From Mesostigma viride (Eukaryota; Streptophyta; Mesostigmatophyceae; Mesostigmatales; Mesostigmataceae): a DNA stretch of 64,000 bases. How positions within the stretch are numbered: the first letter of the stretch is position 1; the number at the start of each line of letters is the position of its first letter. The translations under genes were made by a program, and so were the position numbers. Below are positions 54,595 to 64,000 of this stretch, piece after piece. The notes under the pieces are model-generated. The model saw nothing but the letters and a program-made list of their open reading frames with translations. It was not told the DNA's origin and did not search any database. The stretch spans positions 961,220 through 1,025,219 of the forward strand of contig RPFO01000188.1 of assembly GCA_009746045.1 (NCBI GenBank), in the 5' to 3' direction.

Positions 54595-57069
54595 CTCATT
54601 CCGTCACCAAATTGGCGCGAGATCCCGAAAATCTGGTCTGCGGGATGGTGCCGACGAGGCCAAAAGTCACGCAGCACCCATGGCGGCCGTGAAAATCCAG
54701 CTAGTGACGGTTTTGAGAACACATTAAGGAAAGCGAATGCACTTTAAGCCGTCATAACTCATCTGCCTCACGTAGATATTTTTTTATCCTCAAGAAATCG
54801 GCCCATTTTTTCGGGGAAACAGGAAAACTTTCGCGGGCTCGGGTCAGGTCCGCTGCATTTTTCAGCGGACCCCTGAAAAACGTCTCACTGGAAACTTATC
54901 GAACATGGCGATCAATTAGCTCGAGGTAAGCCGCTCGCACAATTCTGTGACTAATTCAAAAATTTTTGACCGAAAAACTTTTTGTTAAAATGACCGCCAT
55001 TGTAAATGCTCGTTGCCGCAGCAGTTGGAACTGCCAGGAGGGTGCGTGCGGGGCTAGCTGATCATGGCCGGCAACACACGTAAAAATATGCCACTCCCTC
55101 GTTTCTTTCATTTTTATCATCCCATTTGCGCAACCTGGGTAGCTGCTCGCGGTGTGGGTGCCGGGGATCGAGGGCCTACTCCCTACCCCGCCGCATGGCC
55201 CTCGGCGAGTCGGCGTGGGGACCTCCCGCGAGGTAACCTGAGATATTGTCCATCATTGCCTTGTCTTTCCACCGCAGCCGCACCTTAAGGCTATACGAAG
55301 ATCTTCGTGCGGTCGATCAGCGAGGGCCTTCTTCGCGTCCTAGCTCCTGTGCCATCCATGCAGCCCGGCCCTTTGGGCGCTAAGCTGCTCCAGGGTCACT
55401 ATCGTCATATGTATTCATTGAGAATGATATCTAGATTACGGAGGTGAGATGGGCATGCAACATAAGAAAAACCCGAAAAGGAGAAGAACCCTGAAGAAAT
55501 TAATTGGAATCTAACACGGACATCCAAGGATCACGCCAGCTGCACAAGGTACAACTAACTATGTACATCACAAAACTACGACACGCAGCAACATCGCTGC
55601 CGGCCCACCACGCAGGCCTGGGAAGGATCTAGACTGCATGGGTCGCGACAATTAGTTGTCATATGTATTGAGGGCCCAACCCAAGCTCCGTGGTAGCTTC
55701 GTCCGGTGTTCCAGAGTATTTAGTGCTTGCCAACGGCAGCGCAGGCCAGACATGGATTGGGAGAATCCGGACCATGGTAGCTCGAGCCAGCCTGCCATTA
55801 TCTTGTCCGCGAGTCGTTTGCAGGATGATGAATATGAATGCAGATGGAAATGTGTAGCCTTGTGCGTTGAATTAATTATGATTTATGGCTGGCTTACGTG
55901 TAGAGCGACTAGATGACCTAGACGGTGCAGGGCCGGAAAAAGCTTGCTTGCACTGTCAGGGCGTGTGTTTCGAGCCTAATTACTACTGGCCGGGAGTGTC
56001 TAGTGGTGAGCACCATTGCTGTGATCGCCATCCCACCATTTATATCGAGGAAATACCCGATTGAAAACCACTAAAAGGTCTAGCTAGCCCACTTATTACG
56101 TTAGCCATGCCATTAATTAATATAAATTAGCCATGCCATGTTTCCTGAAACGTTCAAGAACTGCATGCACACGATGCAAAGGCAAAAATCCGAAGTCCTG
56201 ACGGCACTTTCAAGTTTCAAATGTGCAGCGGGAACCAAAAGCCCGCGTATGCCAGAAAACATCGTGTTGCTGCAGCGATGCGATGGCGTGGTGTGGACAA
56301 CGAATCCAGTGCCAAGCTCCGAACGGGCGCAAAGGAGATCTGGCATCACAGGGTTCAGATGTGCGTAATCTACCTACAAAAGCAATCCTACTCTGTGGAT
56401 GCGCATGCGCAGCAGCTCAAGAAGTGAGGCGTAGTAGTCCCCGTAGAAAATGCACTTCATAGCAGGCTGCGCGCGGGGCAATGTTGTACCATTCATAAGT
56501 GTCGACATATGGAAGGAGTAGGGCTTGAAACGCGGGTCGCGTGGAAAGGATCGTGAGCGACTGTGTTTGGGGTCAGGCGATGCCGATGGTGAGGCCCGCG
56601 CGCGGCCGGAGAAGCCGAGTGAACCACTAACGCTTGGCTACTGGGTCACCGCTGCCTGCGAGGCCGGGAGGCGAAACTGCAGCCGAACGGCTGCAGGCCG
56701 TACTGAACATATGTACTTGGCTCATCGCAGCCTCCAAACTGCGATTCGTCGAGTTGCGTTTGCTTGACATAATATTGCGTGATAGCTTCGGGAACATATA
56801 TCAGCGTATGCGTCTTAGATTTCAAGACCAAGGCACGAAGCGATTGTGATATTCACGGCCGAATTTGGGGCCCAAAAGTGAAAGTTATGAGCTCCCGGCG
56901 CCGTCAGTCATGGCTACCTCGTGGCTTGGAACAAATTTAGAGGCGCCGGTTGGGATCGATCGAGAGATCCATCCATCCATTTGGGTTAACTCGTGCTCTG
57001 TGAAGTTCCCCAGCGGGAGCACTCCCCACGGGCCCCGCGGCCCGTTGCTAGCCAGGGTAGAAGTCCGCA
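54595..57069. other. 2.5 kb without a supportable gene
   Basis: At about 54850-54885 is a hairpin GTCCGCTG-CATTTTT-CAGCGGAC. 55740-55930 is the second copy of the dispersed repeat at 16555-16740. 56970-57020 holds (CATC)n, GGGTTAA and a degraded CTCTGTGAAGTTCCCC hairpin, a retroelement 3' end. No exon could be supported. Confidence 0.45.
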
Positions 57070-57505
57070 GGTGGAGGTTAATTAATTAAACTCGTGCTCC
57101 CGTTGGGGAGTCACGGAGCACCGAAGTGCTTTTAATCCCTGTGTGTGCTCTACAGGAGAAAGGGCAGAGACCCCCAGTCTCCTTCATGCCAAAGGCATGC
57201 CCCAGCTGCATTCGGGCGCGCTAGCTAAACGGACACGCTAACGATCCGGCAGTCTGTGGGTGCAATAGGATCCATGCAGTGAGCATATCATAGCAAAGAG
57301 CGTGGGCAAGTAATCTGAACATAGCCAGGGCGCGTTTTTCCGCGTTTTCCGCGGCCCGGTACTGAACGCAAATGGTTTTCACCTTTGCGGAGTGCCTGAT
57401 CAAATAGCCAGGGCGTAGCATGGCTGTATACTAGGACTAGGCTAAGGCTATGGCTGGTTGTGTACCGTGCGTTGGCGGCACGTGACTAGGTGTGTTGGCA
57501 CAGGT
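57070..57505 (-). mobile_element. 3' part of the ORF1-type retroelement, with an internal insertion
   Basis: Matches 48607-48943 almost base for base (CTCGTGCTCCCGTTGGGGAG, AGAGACCCCCAGTCTCCTTC and on), including the TTAATTAATTAA tail, but has an extra 83 bp at 57321-57403. Confidence 0.8.
57333..57403. mobile_element. 71-bp insertion with 12-bp target-site duplication
   Basis: ATAGCCAGGGCG is present at 57321-57332 and again at 57404-57415, while the homologous site at about 48860 has it once. The insert begins CGTTTTTCCGCGTTTTCCGC and has no visible inverted ends. Confidence 0.7.
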
Positions 57506-57539
57506 GGAGGTTATTGGTCCTGAGGATAGCCGCTACACT

Positions 57540-57735
57540 ACCGCCTCGTCTGCCATTACAGTAGAGGACAGCTCGGATGAGGATTAAATCCCCATCTAGT
57601 GCTTAACGGTTGGGGGATGATGCAGACGATATTTGCTTAAACTTTTGTGTAATTATTTTTCTAATGAGATAAGCATAGTACTCCGGCCGTGGCATGCCTT
57701 TGCGCATGACACACAAGTACTTACTTACTTACAGC
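57540..57735 (+). mobile_element. LINE ORF2-family 3' end with ACTT tail
   Basis: Near copy of 34195-34375: ATTACAGTAGAGGACAGCTC, GATGATGCAGACGATATTTG, GCATGACACACAAGTACTTA and (CTTA)n. Next to it is a TTAATTATTAATTAA tract. Confidence 0.75.
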
Positions 57736-57929
57736 GGGAGCACGAGTCTAATTAATTATTAATTAATTATTAATTAATTCTAAATTAATTATAAACTAAT
57801 ACCACGATCGCGACATTCCCCCATTTAAAAATTAATTCCTTCACCCATAGACGCACTGCGTTTATCTTCGATGCACTGTGTTTATATAATGCTCCCATCA
57901 CGCAGTACGTCACGTGCTTGGTAAATTAC

Positions 57930-58830
57930 ACAGTCCTCATAACGGTGCCAATGAAGCTGCCCCACTTCCATGGGCGCATATATATGACCCCGCTGGCCCG
58001 GCTGGCGATGCTCCTCGCACCCAGCTAGACCGGCCTGGGCGGACATGCTCAAGCAACACACCACCTCCACCACCTCCGCCGTCGCAGCACAGCTCCAGCA
58101 GCAGACGCTTGACCTCCGCGAGGAGGCCGAGCTCTCGCCAAGCGCAGCCTTAACGTCGTCGTCAAGAACTTCGACCTGGTGGAAGGTGGGAATTCCGGGC
58201 TTGCACGGGCGTTTCAAGAGGGAAATCCTTGGTACGTCGCATGGGCCTCATTGGTGAGATCAAGCTGGACGCCCACCGCCTTCCCCGCTCGCGGCGTAAG
58301 GCAGGGGCGCCTCCGCTTCTGCTCATCTTTGAGAAACCGGCGGACAAGATTTCTTATCTCAGACGCCGCAAGCGGCTCGAGAAGACTCGCTACACCCTGG
58401 ACGACGACTTGACCCTGGCGCAGCAACAACGGCGACGGGAGCTATGGCCGACCTACCTCCAGCTCCGGCAGACCGCGGCGGGGAAGCTGGTTTACTGGAA
58501 GGGGGCGGCCATCTACGTCGGCCACAAGCCCTGGCAAGCGACCCCCGCGTCCCCAGCACCTCCAGACACCCCAGCTAAGGGGAATACAGCAGTACTTAGT
58601 AGTGTAGGCATGCTCCCCCCTTACCCGGGCATAGCGTGATAGACCATGAGGGTACAGGTGCCTTGGTGCACCTAGAGCAGGGGTAGCTTACATTCCCACC
58701 CTTGCATGAAGTAGCCTAGAATGTATTAAAAGCCATATGCCCCTTCTCAGGGCTATGTGCTACATCTACTCCCAACGGAGTGATGTTGATAATTAATTAA
58801 TTAATTAATTAGTAGTGTAGAATAGTCAGG
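57930..58830 (+). mobile_element. ORF1-type retroelement, frameshifted, with TTAA tail
   Basis: The plus strand encodes the coiled-coil start (SAVAAQLQQQTLDLREEAEL, about 58077-58136), a frame break, and then an open C-terminal part from 58229 (PRSRRKAGAPPLLLIFEKPA, LDDDLTLAQQQRRRELWPTY, IYVGHKPWQATP) to a TGA stop at 58637-58639. It is followed by 3' sequence with GCCATATGCCCCTTCTCAGG, the ACTCCCAACGGAGT hairpin and a TTAATTAATTAATT tail. No ORF2 follows. Confidence 0.75.
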
Positions 58831-58839
58831 CCTAGCCAC

Positions 58840-59245
58840 CGCGGCCTTGTACATTAATTAATTAGGCCTTGTACATGTACGCCTACTACAGGCCCCATAC
58901 CAGCTGATGCCTTAGCATTATTTAGCCATGTACATGTGTGCCGGTATGATGTGCACCAGATGATGCCGGCCTAGCTTTATTTAGTTATGCTGTGCCCATG
59001 CAGAGAGTTACTCTCTGCTGAGAAGCCATGCCCTAGCCTTTGTATAGCCATGATGATCTTCCCCCCTATGTCCGCGCCCTAGGTGCTGGAATACATAGTG
59101 GTGTGCAGGTGCACTTTGTGCATCCAGAGCAGGTGAAGTTTACACCCTATCCTTGCAGGAAGTAGCCCAGAATGTATTAAAAGCCATATGCCCCTTCTCA
59201 GGGATATGTGCTACATGTACTCCCAACGGAGTTATGTTACAATTC
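58840..59245 (+). mobile_element. Second 3' end of the ORF1-type element
   Basis: 59080-59240 repeats 58640-58800 (TGCACTTTGTGCAT-like, AAGCCATATGCCCCTTCTCA, ACTCCCAACGGAGT) and ends in (ATTCA)n. This is a nested or solo 3' copy. Confidence 0.65.
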
Positions 59246-59807
59246 AATTCAATTCAATGCTCCGGTGGAATGGCGCACAACTAAAGATTTAGTAACATAT
59301 ACAGAGTACGGCATGCCACAATCCGGCTCTGAAAAGAAGCTCTGGGACATCACCTCTTCAACTCTTGGTGCAGCAGTCGTCAGTTTCGAAGAAAAATCGC
59401 TAGCTAGCAAGCCAGTTGAGAATTTGGCGCCTAGCTTCATATAAATCAACCTAGGCACCCTCCTGCCTACAGTAGTTGTTGACGAACAAGGACAGTTTCC
59501 TGGCATTCCTCACATAAACGAGCCCTTCTCTCTTCTAGCCTCATCCCTTCAACGTAGCATGCAAAAGGTGGCTAGATGCGTGCGCCAAACAGCACTCTTA
59601 TATACACATGCAACCTTGCATTTTATCATTGCTACATGGCCTCCCACAAATTTGACAAGGTAAGCTTAATTGATAGCTTGGCGTGCCGCCGTGCCCCCCC
59701 GCTACCCCCCCCCCCCTTGCCAAGGAAGGGCAATCAGAGCGCAAAGCATTATTTCTCGCAAAATGACGACCCCAAACCCGGGCGGGGTCAACCTCAAAGA
59801 GCTGTAA

Positions 59808-62249
59808 CTAGGTAGTGACCTGCTGCGGTGGCGCGGCTGGCTGTCCCAGCGTCGACCGGTGGCTCTCTTGGGACATGCGTTCCCTGAGAGGCCTCGGTGT
59901 GGCCTCCTTGCCCGACCGTGGGGTCGCTTCCTTGCCCGAGCGCGGCGTCGCCTCTTTGCTGGCGACCGACCGGTGGGACCTCGGGGTGGCTTCGCGGTGC
60001 ACCTCCCCCTCCCAATAGGACACGGCGCCGAGGTGCTCCAGCTGCTTGACAAACTTGATAATGGCGGACGTCACGGTGCCGTTGTAGGTGGGCGTCTCGA
60101 GCTCAAAGTGGCCCACCCCCTTGATGACGTGCTGGAACTTTGGGGCCACGGCTTTCGCGAACACGGATGCGAATTGCTTCATGGAGGTGAAGCCGTCCTC
60201 GGAGCCGACGATGAACAGCTGGTGGTTTGGCAGGGGCGGCAACGGCGATGTTGATAGGGATGATGGGGATGGGGGTTAGTGGTGACAGCAATGGTGATAG
60301 GGATGATAGGGATGGAGGTTAGTGGTGACAGGGAAGGTCATAGGGTGAGAAAGGTATGATAGGGCGGTCAGAGAGTGAGATAGGAGCAGTGATAGGGACG
60401 AAGACACGAAATCAGGATAGAGATGGGGACAAGGATGGTGACATGGTTGGTTTTAAGGACAGCAGTAGGGATCATGATATGTAGAATACATGATGGTAGA
60501 TTCTGGTAATGAAGGTTAGATGCAAGCATTAATAGAAACAACTGGCGTGACTGGCCATAACAAGAAGACAAACATAACAACTAGGAAACCATCATCACAC
60601 ATGAGAGATTCCGGGAAGTTCGGTCTGACCTTGCCCTTCCCTTAGCTTAAGGGAAGGGTGAGAGCCCAAAATGGTAAGGATGACTCGTTCGAGCAGCCTT
60701 CCGAACACTTTTGACTTCCCGTAACTGACGGCAGGAAGAGTTGAATAAAGTGGCAGCAAAGGCACGCTCGGTTCAGATGTACGCACGAACGGTACGCACC
60801 CTCTTCTTTCAGCCTGTCTTGTGTGCACGCGCCCACGTACCCGCGCCTGCACGGGCAAACCTAAGGGTAATTCCCTTTGGCTTGGCCCTTTTAAGGACAA
60901 AGAAAGTAAGAAAAATCCTTCAGCGGCGGCACTTATCCCTTGTGGTCCATATGGACGGTACGGCTCGACCTTTAAAGGGAAGGGAAATTTCAGTTTGCCC
61001 TTCTCCGGAATCTCTCGACATAACAAGGAACCCGTAAAAGCATACCTTTTCTTGTGGTTGTACAGGCCCTCCCTCCCCCCTCCCCCCTGCCCCCTCCCCC
61101 TTCCCCCTCCCCCCTCCCCCTTCCCCCCACCCCCCTCCCCCCCTCCCCCCTCCCCCTCCCCCCCCTCCCCCCTCCCCCCCTCCCCCCTCCCCCCTCCCCC
61201 CTCCCCCCCCCTCCCCCCTCCCCCTCCCCCCTCCCCCCTCCCCTCCCCCCTCGCCCCCTCGCCCCTCCCCCTCCCCCTCCCCTCCCCCCCCTCCCCCCTC
61301 CCCCCTCCCCCCTCCCCCTCCCCCTCCCCTCCCCCCCTCCCCCCTCCCCCCTCCCCCTCCCCCCTCCCCCCCTCCCCCCCCCCCTCCCCCCTCCCCCCCT
61401 CCCCCTCCCCCCTCCCCCCCTCCCCCCTCCCCCCCTCCCCCCCCTCCCCTCCCCCCTCCCCCCTCCCCCCCTCCCCCCCTCCCCCTCCCCCCTCCCCCCC
61501 TCCCCCCTCCCCCCTCCCCCCCTCCCCCTCCCCCCCCCCCCTCCCCCCCTCCCCCCCCCCTCCCCTCCCCCTCCCCCCTCCCCCCTCCCCCCCTCCCCCT
61601 CGCCCCCTCCCCCCTCCCCCTTCCCCCTCCCCCTCCCCCTCCCCCTCCCCCTCCCCCCTCCCCCTCCCCCCCCCTCCCTCCCTCCCCCTCCCTCGCCCCC
61701 TCCCCCCCTCCCCCCTCGCCCCTCCCCCCCTCCCCCCCTCCCCCCTCCCCTCCCCCCCTCCCCTCCCCCCTCCCCCCCTCGCCCCCTCCCCCCCTCCCCC
61801 CCCTTCCCCACCCTCTCCCCGTTTCTCATCTACAACACCCCCCAACCCCACTCTTGTTCTTTGCCGCCCTCTTGTTTCTCTTTCTTCCTCAGACTTGGCG
61901 CTCGTCCCGAAACCCATCCCCAACCGCAGTACAGCCCCCTTTGTTATATCTTTATTCTTTCCCTTTGTTATATCTTTATTCTTTCCCTTTGTTATATCTT
62001 TATTCTTTCCCTTTGTTATATCCTTATTCTTTCCCTTTGTTATATCTTTATTCTTTCCCTTTGTTATATCTTTCTTTCCAATCTCTCCCCCCTCCTCATC
62101 CCCCCCCTCGTACTCGGCCCTGGCCCCTCACCTTTGGCTTGGTGGAGGTGGCACGTTTTCAAAGTGGCGCCGAAGAAGAGTGAGGCACTGTTGCCAAAGG
62201 GGTAACCGATGCCCACGTAGGCCGCCACGCCTTCCACACCTCCAGCGCG
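59808..62249 (-). CDS. Alpha/beta hydrolase, plant-type, 3' two exons
   Basis: Exon 62249-62132 encodes GGVEGVAAYVGIGYPFGNSA then SLFFGATLKTCHL and ends AAAG/GTGAGG. The last exon, 60218-59808, begins LFIVGSEDGFTSMKQFASVF, has GVGHFELETPTYN (the catalytic-histidine region) and stops with TAG. GYPFG..ASxxFG and LFxxGxxDGFTSxKQ match a family of plant alpha/beta hydrolases of unassigned substrate. The C-terminus adds KEATPRSG repeats. The two exons do not join in frame (phase 1 donor, phase 0 acceptor), so a small exon in the 1.9-kb intron is missing, or the gene is damaged. The nucleophile region and N-terminus lie upstream, beyond what I can recognise. A TGTAA (minus strand) lies at 59240-59236. 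Confidence 0.7.
60603..61016. mobile_element. Inverted-repeat element, 414 bp, in the hydrolase intron
   Basis: Ends GAGAGATTCCGG (60603-60614) and CCGGAATCTCTC (61005-61016) are perfect inverted copies. The strong palindrome CCCTTCCCTTA-GCT-TAAGGGAAGGG lies at 60634-60658. Non-coding. Confidence 0.55.
61060..61815 (+). repeat. (CCCCCT)n low-complexity tract, 750 bp
   Basis: Almost pure C and T with runs of 4-10 C. It is G-rich (G-quadruplex-prone) in the sense strand of the hydrolase transcript. Open frames over it are artefacts. Confidence 0.95.
61934..62077 (+). repeat. 24-bp minisatellite, 6 copies
   Basis: The unit is TTTGTTATATCTTTATTCTT plus TCCC, nearly perfect, in the same hydrolase intron. 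Confidence 0.9.
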
Positions 62250-62600
62250 CTGCCTGCATACGATGAATGCATAGAAGTAATAATAAGAGATCAATGAGAC
62301 ACCAGCGCGCTGCCTGCATAGTACATTTCTGGCTCATCATCACAGTTTCTGATTTCATCATTTGCACATACATTTCTGCCTTCTGGCAATGCGCTGGCTG
62401 TCTCATTGATATACATAGGAGCAGAATAACCGTTAACACCTTGAATACAAAGTAGATGAGACAACCGGCACGCTGCCTGCAACCCGCCACATGTTTGAAC
62501 AACTGTGGCTTGATAGTTAGTGCACAGTGGTGTCCCTACAGCATTCGTTGATGGTCATACGCGTGAGACAACCGGCACGCTGCCTGCACCCGGCAAGTGT
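62249..62600 (-). repeat. Copies of the hydrolase exon acceptor
   Basis: In the minus sense the true acceptor region is TGCAGGCAGCGCGCTGGAGG (about 62258-62238). TGCAGGCAGCGCGCTGGTGT recurs near 62315-62296, and TGCAGGCAGCGTGCCGGTTG near 62480-62461 and 62587-62568. All are upstream of the exon. Confidence 0.75.
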
Positions 62601-63082
62601 GGGTCACCGTCCTTTGAATAACGCAGACTGAGGATCCAGCCGCCCCCTGACTACCAGAAATGCGTGACCTGGCGTTTTGCCAGCCGTCGACATCCAGGGA
62701 GCCAGGCAGGTTAGGTTGAACAAGCTGGCTTGCAATCACGAGGTGCTAACAGGCGCAGGCTATTTAAGCCATCCTTCTGTCCATATAAACGAACATTAGC
62801 CACCTATCACTTGCAGGTAGGAGTTAAAAAAAAGACATGTGCAGTATGCACGACGACCTATACAAATGGCAGGTTGATCAAACTACATCACCAATTCATA
62901 TGCCACTTTCATATCCACCATCAAGAGTTTCAAAAGAACGTCACAGTTCGGGAATGCTTGAGTAATTCAACCACCATAATGCAACCCACCCCAAACAGCA
63001 ACCAAGCACTGTCCTCGTTTCCGGCGTCCATAAAACTTAAAACAAGAGGGACATGACAAGGCCTGACAGATCAACAATACAC
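62600..63082. other. Upstream part of the hydrolase intron or intergenic
   Basis: No exon was recognised; a weak plus-strand open frame at 62730-63056 has no codon bias or family match. Confidence 0.4.
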
Positions 63083-63126
63083 ACACACAGACAGAGAGAG
63101 AGAAAGAAGGGGGGGGGGGGGGAGAG

Positions 63127-63207
<81 letters not shown>

Positions 63208-64000
63208 GGAGGAGGGAGGGAGGGAGGGAGGAGGGAGGGAGGGAGGGAGGGAGGGAGGGAGGGAGGGAGGGGAGGGATGGAGGGAGGGAGGGAGGGAGGA
63301 GGGAGGGAGGGAGGGAGGGAGGGAGGGAGGGAGGGAGGGAGGGAGGGAGGAGGGAGGGAGGGAGGGAGGGAGGGAGGGAGGGAGGGAGGGAGGGAGGGAG
63401 GGAGGGAGGGAGGGAGGAGGGAGGGAGGGAGGGAGGGAGGGAGGGAGGGGGGAGGGAGGGGAAGGGAGGGAGGGAGGGAGGGAGGGAGGGAGGGAGGGAG
63501 GGAGGGAGGAGGGAGGGAGGGAGGGAGGGAGGGAGGGAGGGAGGGAGGGAGGGAGGGAGGGAGGGAGGGGAGGGAGGGAGGGGAGGGAGGAGGAGGGAGG
63601 GAGGGAGGGAGGGAGGGAGGGAGGGAGGGAAGGGAGGGAGGGAGGGAGGGAGGGAGGGAGGAGGGAGGGAGGGAGGGAGGGAGGGAGGGAGGGAGGGAGG
63701 GAGGGAGGGAAGGGAGGGAGGAGGGAGGGAGGGAGGAGGGAGGGAGGAGGGAGGAGGGAGGGAGGGAGGAGGGAGGGAGGGAGGAGGGAGGAGGGAGGGA
63801 GGGGAGGGAGGGAGGGAGGGAGGGAGGGAGGGAGGGAGGGAGGGAGGAGGGAGGGAGGGAGGGAGGGAGGGAGGGAGGGAGGGAGGGAGGGAGGAGGGAG
63901 GGAGGAGGGAGGGAGGGAGGGAGGGAGGGAGGGGGGAGGGAGGGAGGGAGGGAGGGAGGGAGGGAGGGAGGAGGGAGGGAGGAGGGAGGAGGAGGGAGGG
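63083..64000 (+). repeat. Purine-only tract: (GA)n then (GGGA)n, at least 900 bp
   Basis: From about 63088 to the window end the plus strand has practically only A and G: a (GA)n block (63130-63203), then GGGA/GGA repeats. It continues past the window. Confidence 0.97.

Noticed and set aside
60595..62266. Open frames of 442 and 481 residues on opposite strands
   Set aside because: They arise from the (CCCCCT)n tract; no codon structure outside it.

Overview
The window looks like nuclear DNA of a green alga, most likely a chlamydomonadalean (Chlamydomonas/Volvox relative); the species cannot be settled from sequence alone. The reasons are: genes split into many short exons with strongly G/C-ending codons; consistent GT-AG introns with matching phases; the algal poly(A) signal TGTAA after two stop codons; a cilium/flagellum gene (CFAP43); LINE remnants; and a very high load of mini- and microsatellites. 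No prokaryotic operon, CRISPR array, tRNA or rRNA gene was found.

Layout. 299-14567 (+): 3' part of a 12-exon gene for an unrecognised coiled-coil protein (565 residues visible). 14906-16203 (-): LINE reverse-transcriptase remnant. 17777-19915: two head-to-tail copies of an element flanked by GAAT arrays. 19997-20490 (-): C-type-lectin domain exon. 24049-25175: two inverted-repeat elements. 25416-30475 (+): a large, G/C-rich, two-exon gene of unknown function. 30660-36660: a nest of LINE fragments with ACTT or TTAA tails. 37124-51725 (-): complete eight-exon CFAP43-type axonemal gene (2324 residues predicted). 52944-53762 (+): intronless COQ4, divergent from CFAP43. 54060-59240: unrecognised fragments and more retroelement pieces. 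59808-62249 (-): two exons at the 3' end of a plant-type alpha/beta hydrolase. 63083-64000: a pure purine tract.

The genes do not form a pathway: CFAP43 is axonemal, COQ4 is mitochondrial ubiquinone biosynthesis, and the others are unassigned. The most striking signal is how the introns are built. In gene after gene, intron sequence next to a splice site consists of tandem, progressively decayed copies of that very exon-intron junction: the last 15-70 bases of the exon plus the GT donor, or the acceptor plus the first bases of the exon. In at least nine introns copies lie downstream of the donor, and in at least five they lie upstream of the acceptor. The extreme case is a 1.9-kb array of about 50 units of 38 bp (10217-12090), in which every unit carries both an acceptor-like and a donor-like site around a 26-nt copy of the exon. 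This suggests a recurrent process that lengthens introns from their own splice junctions.
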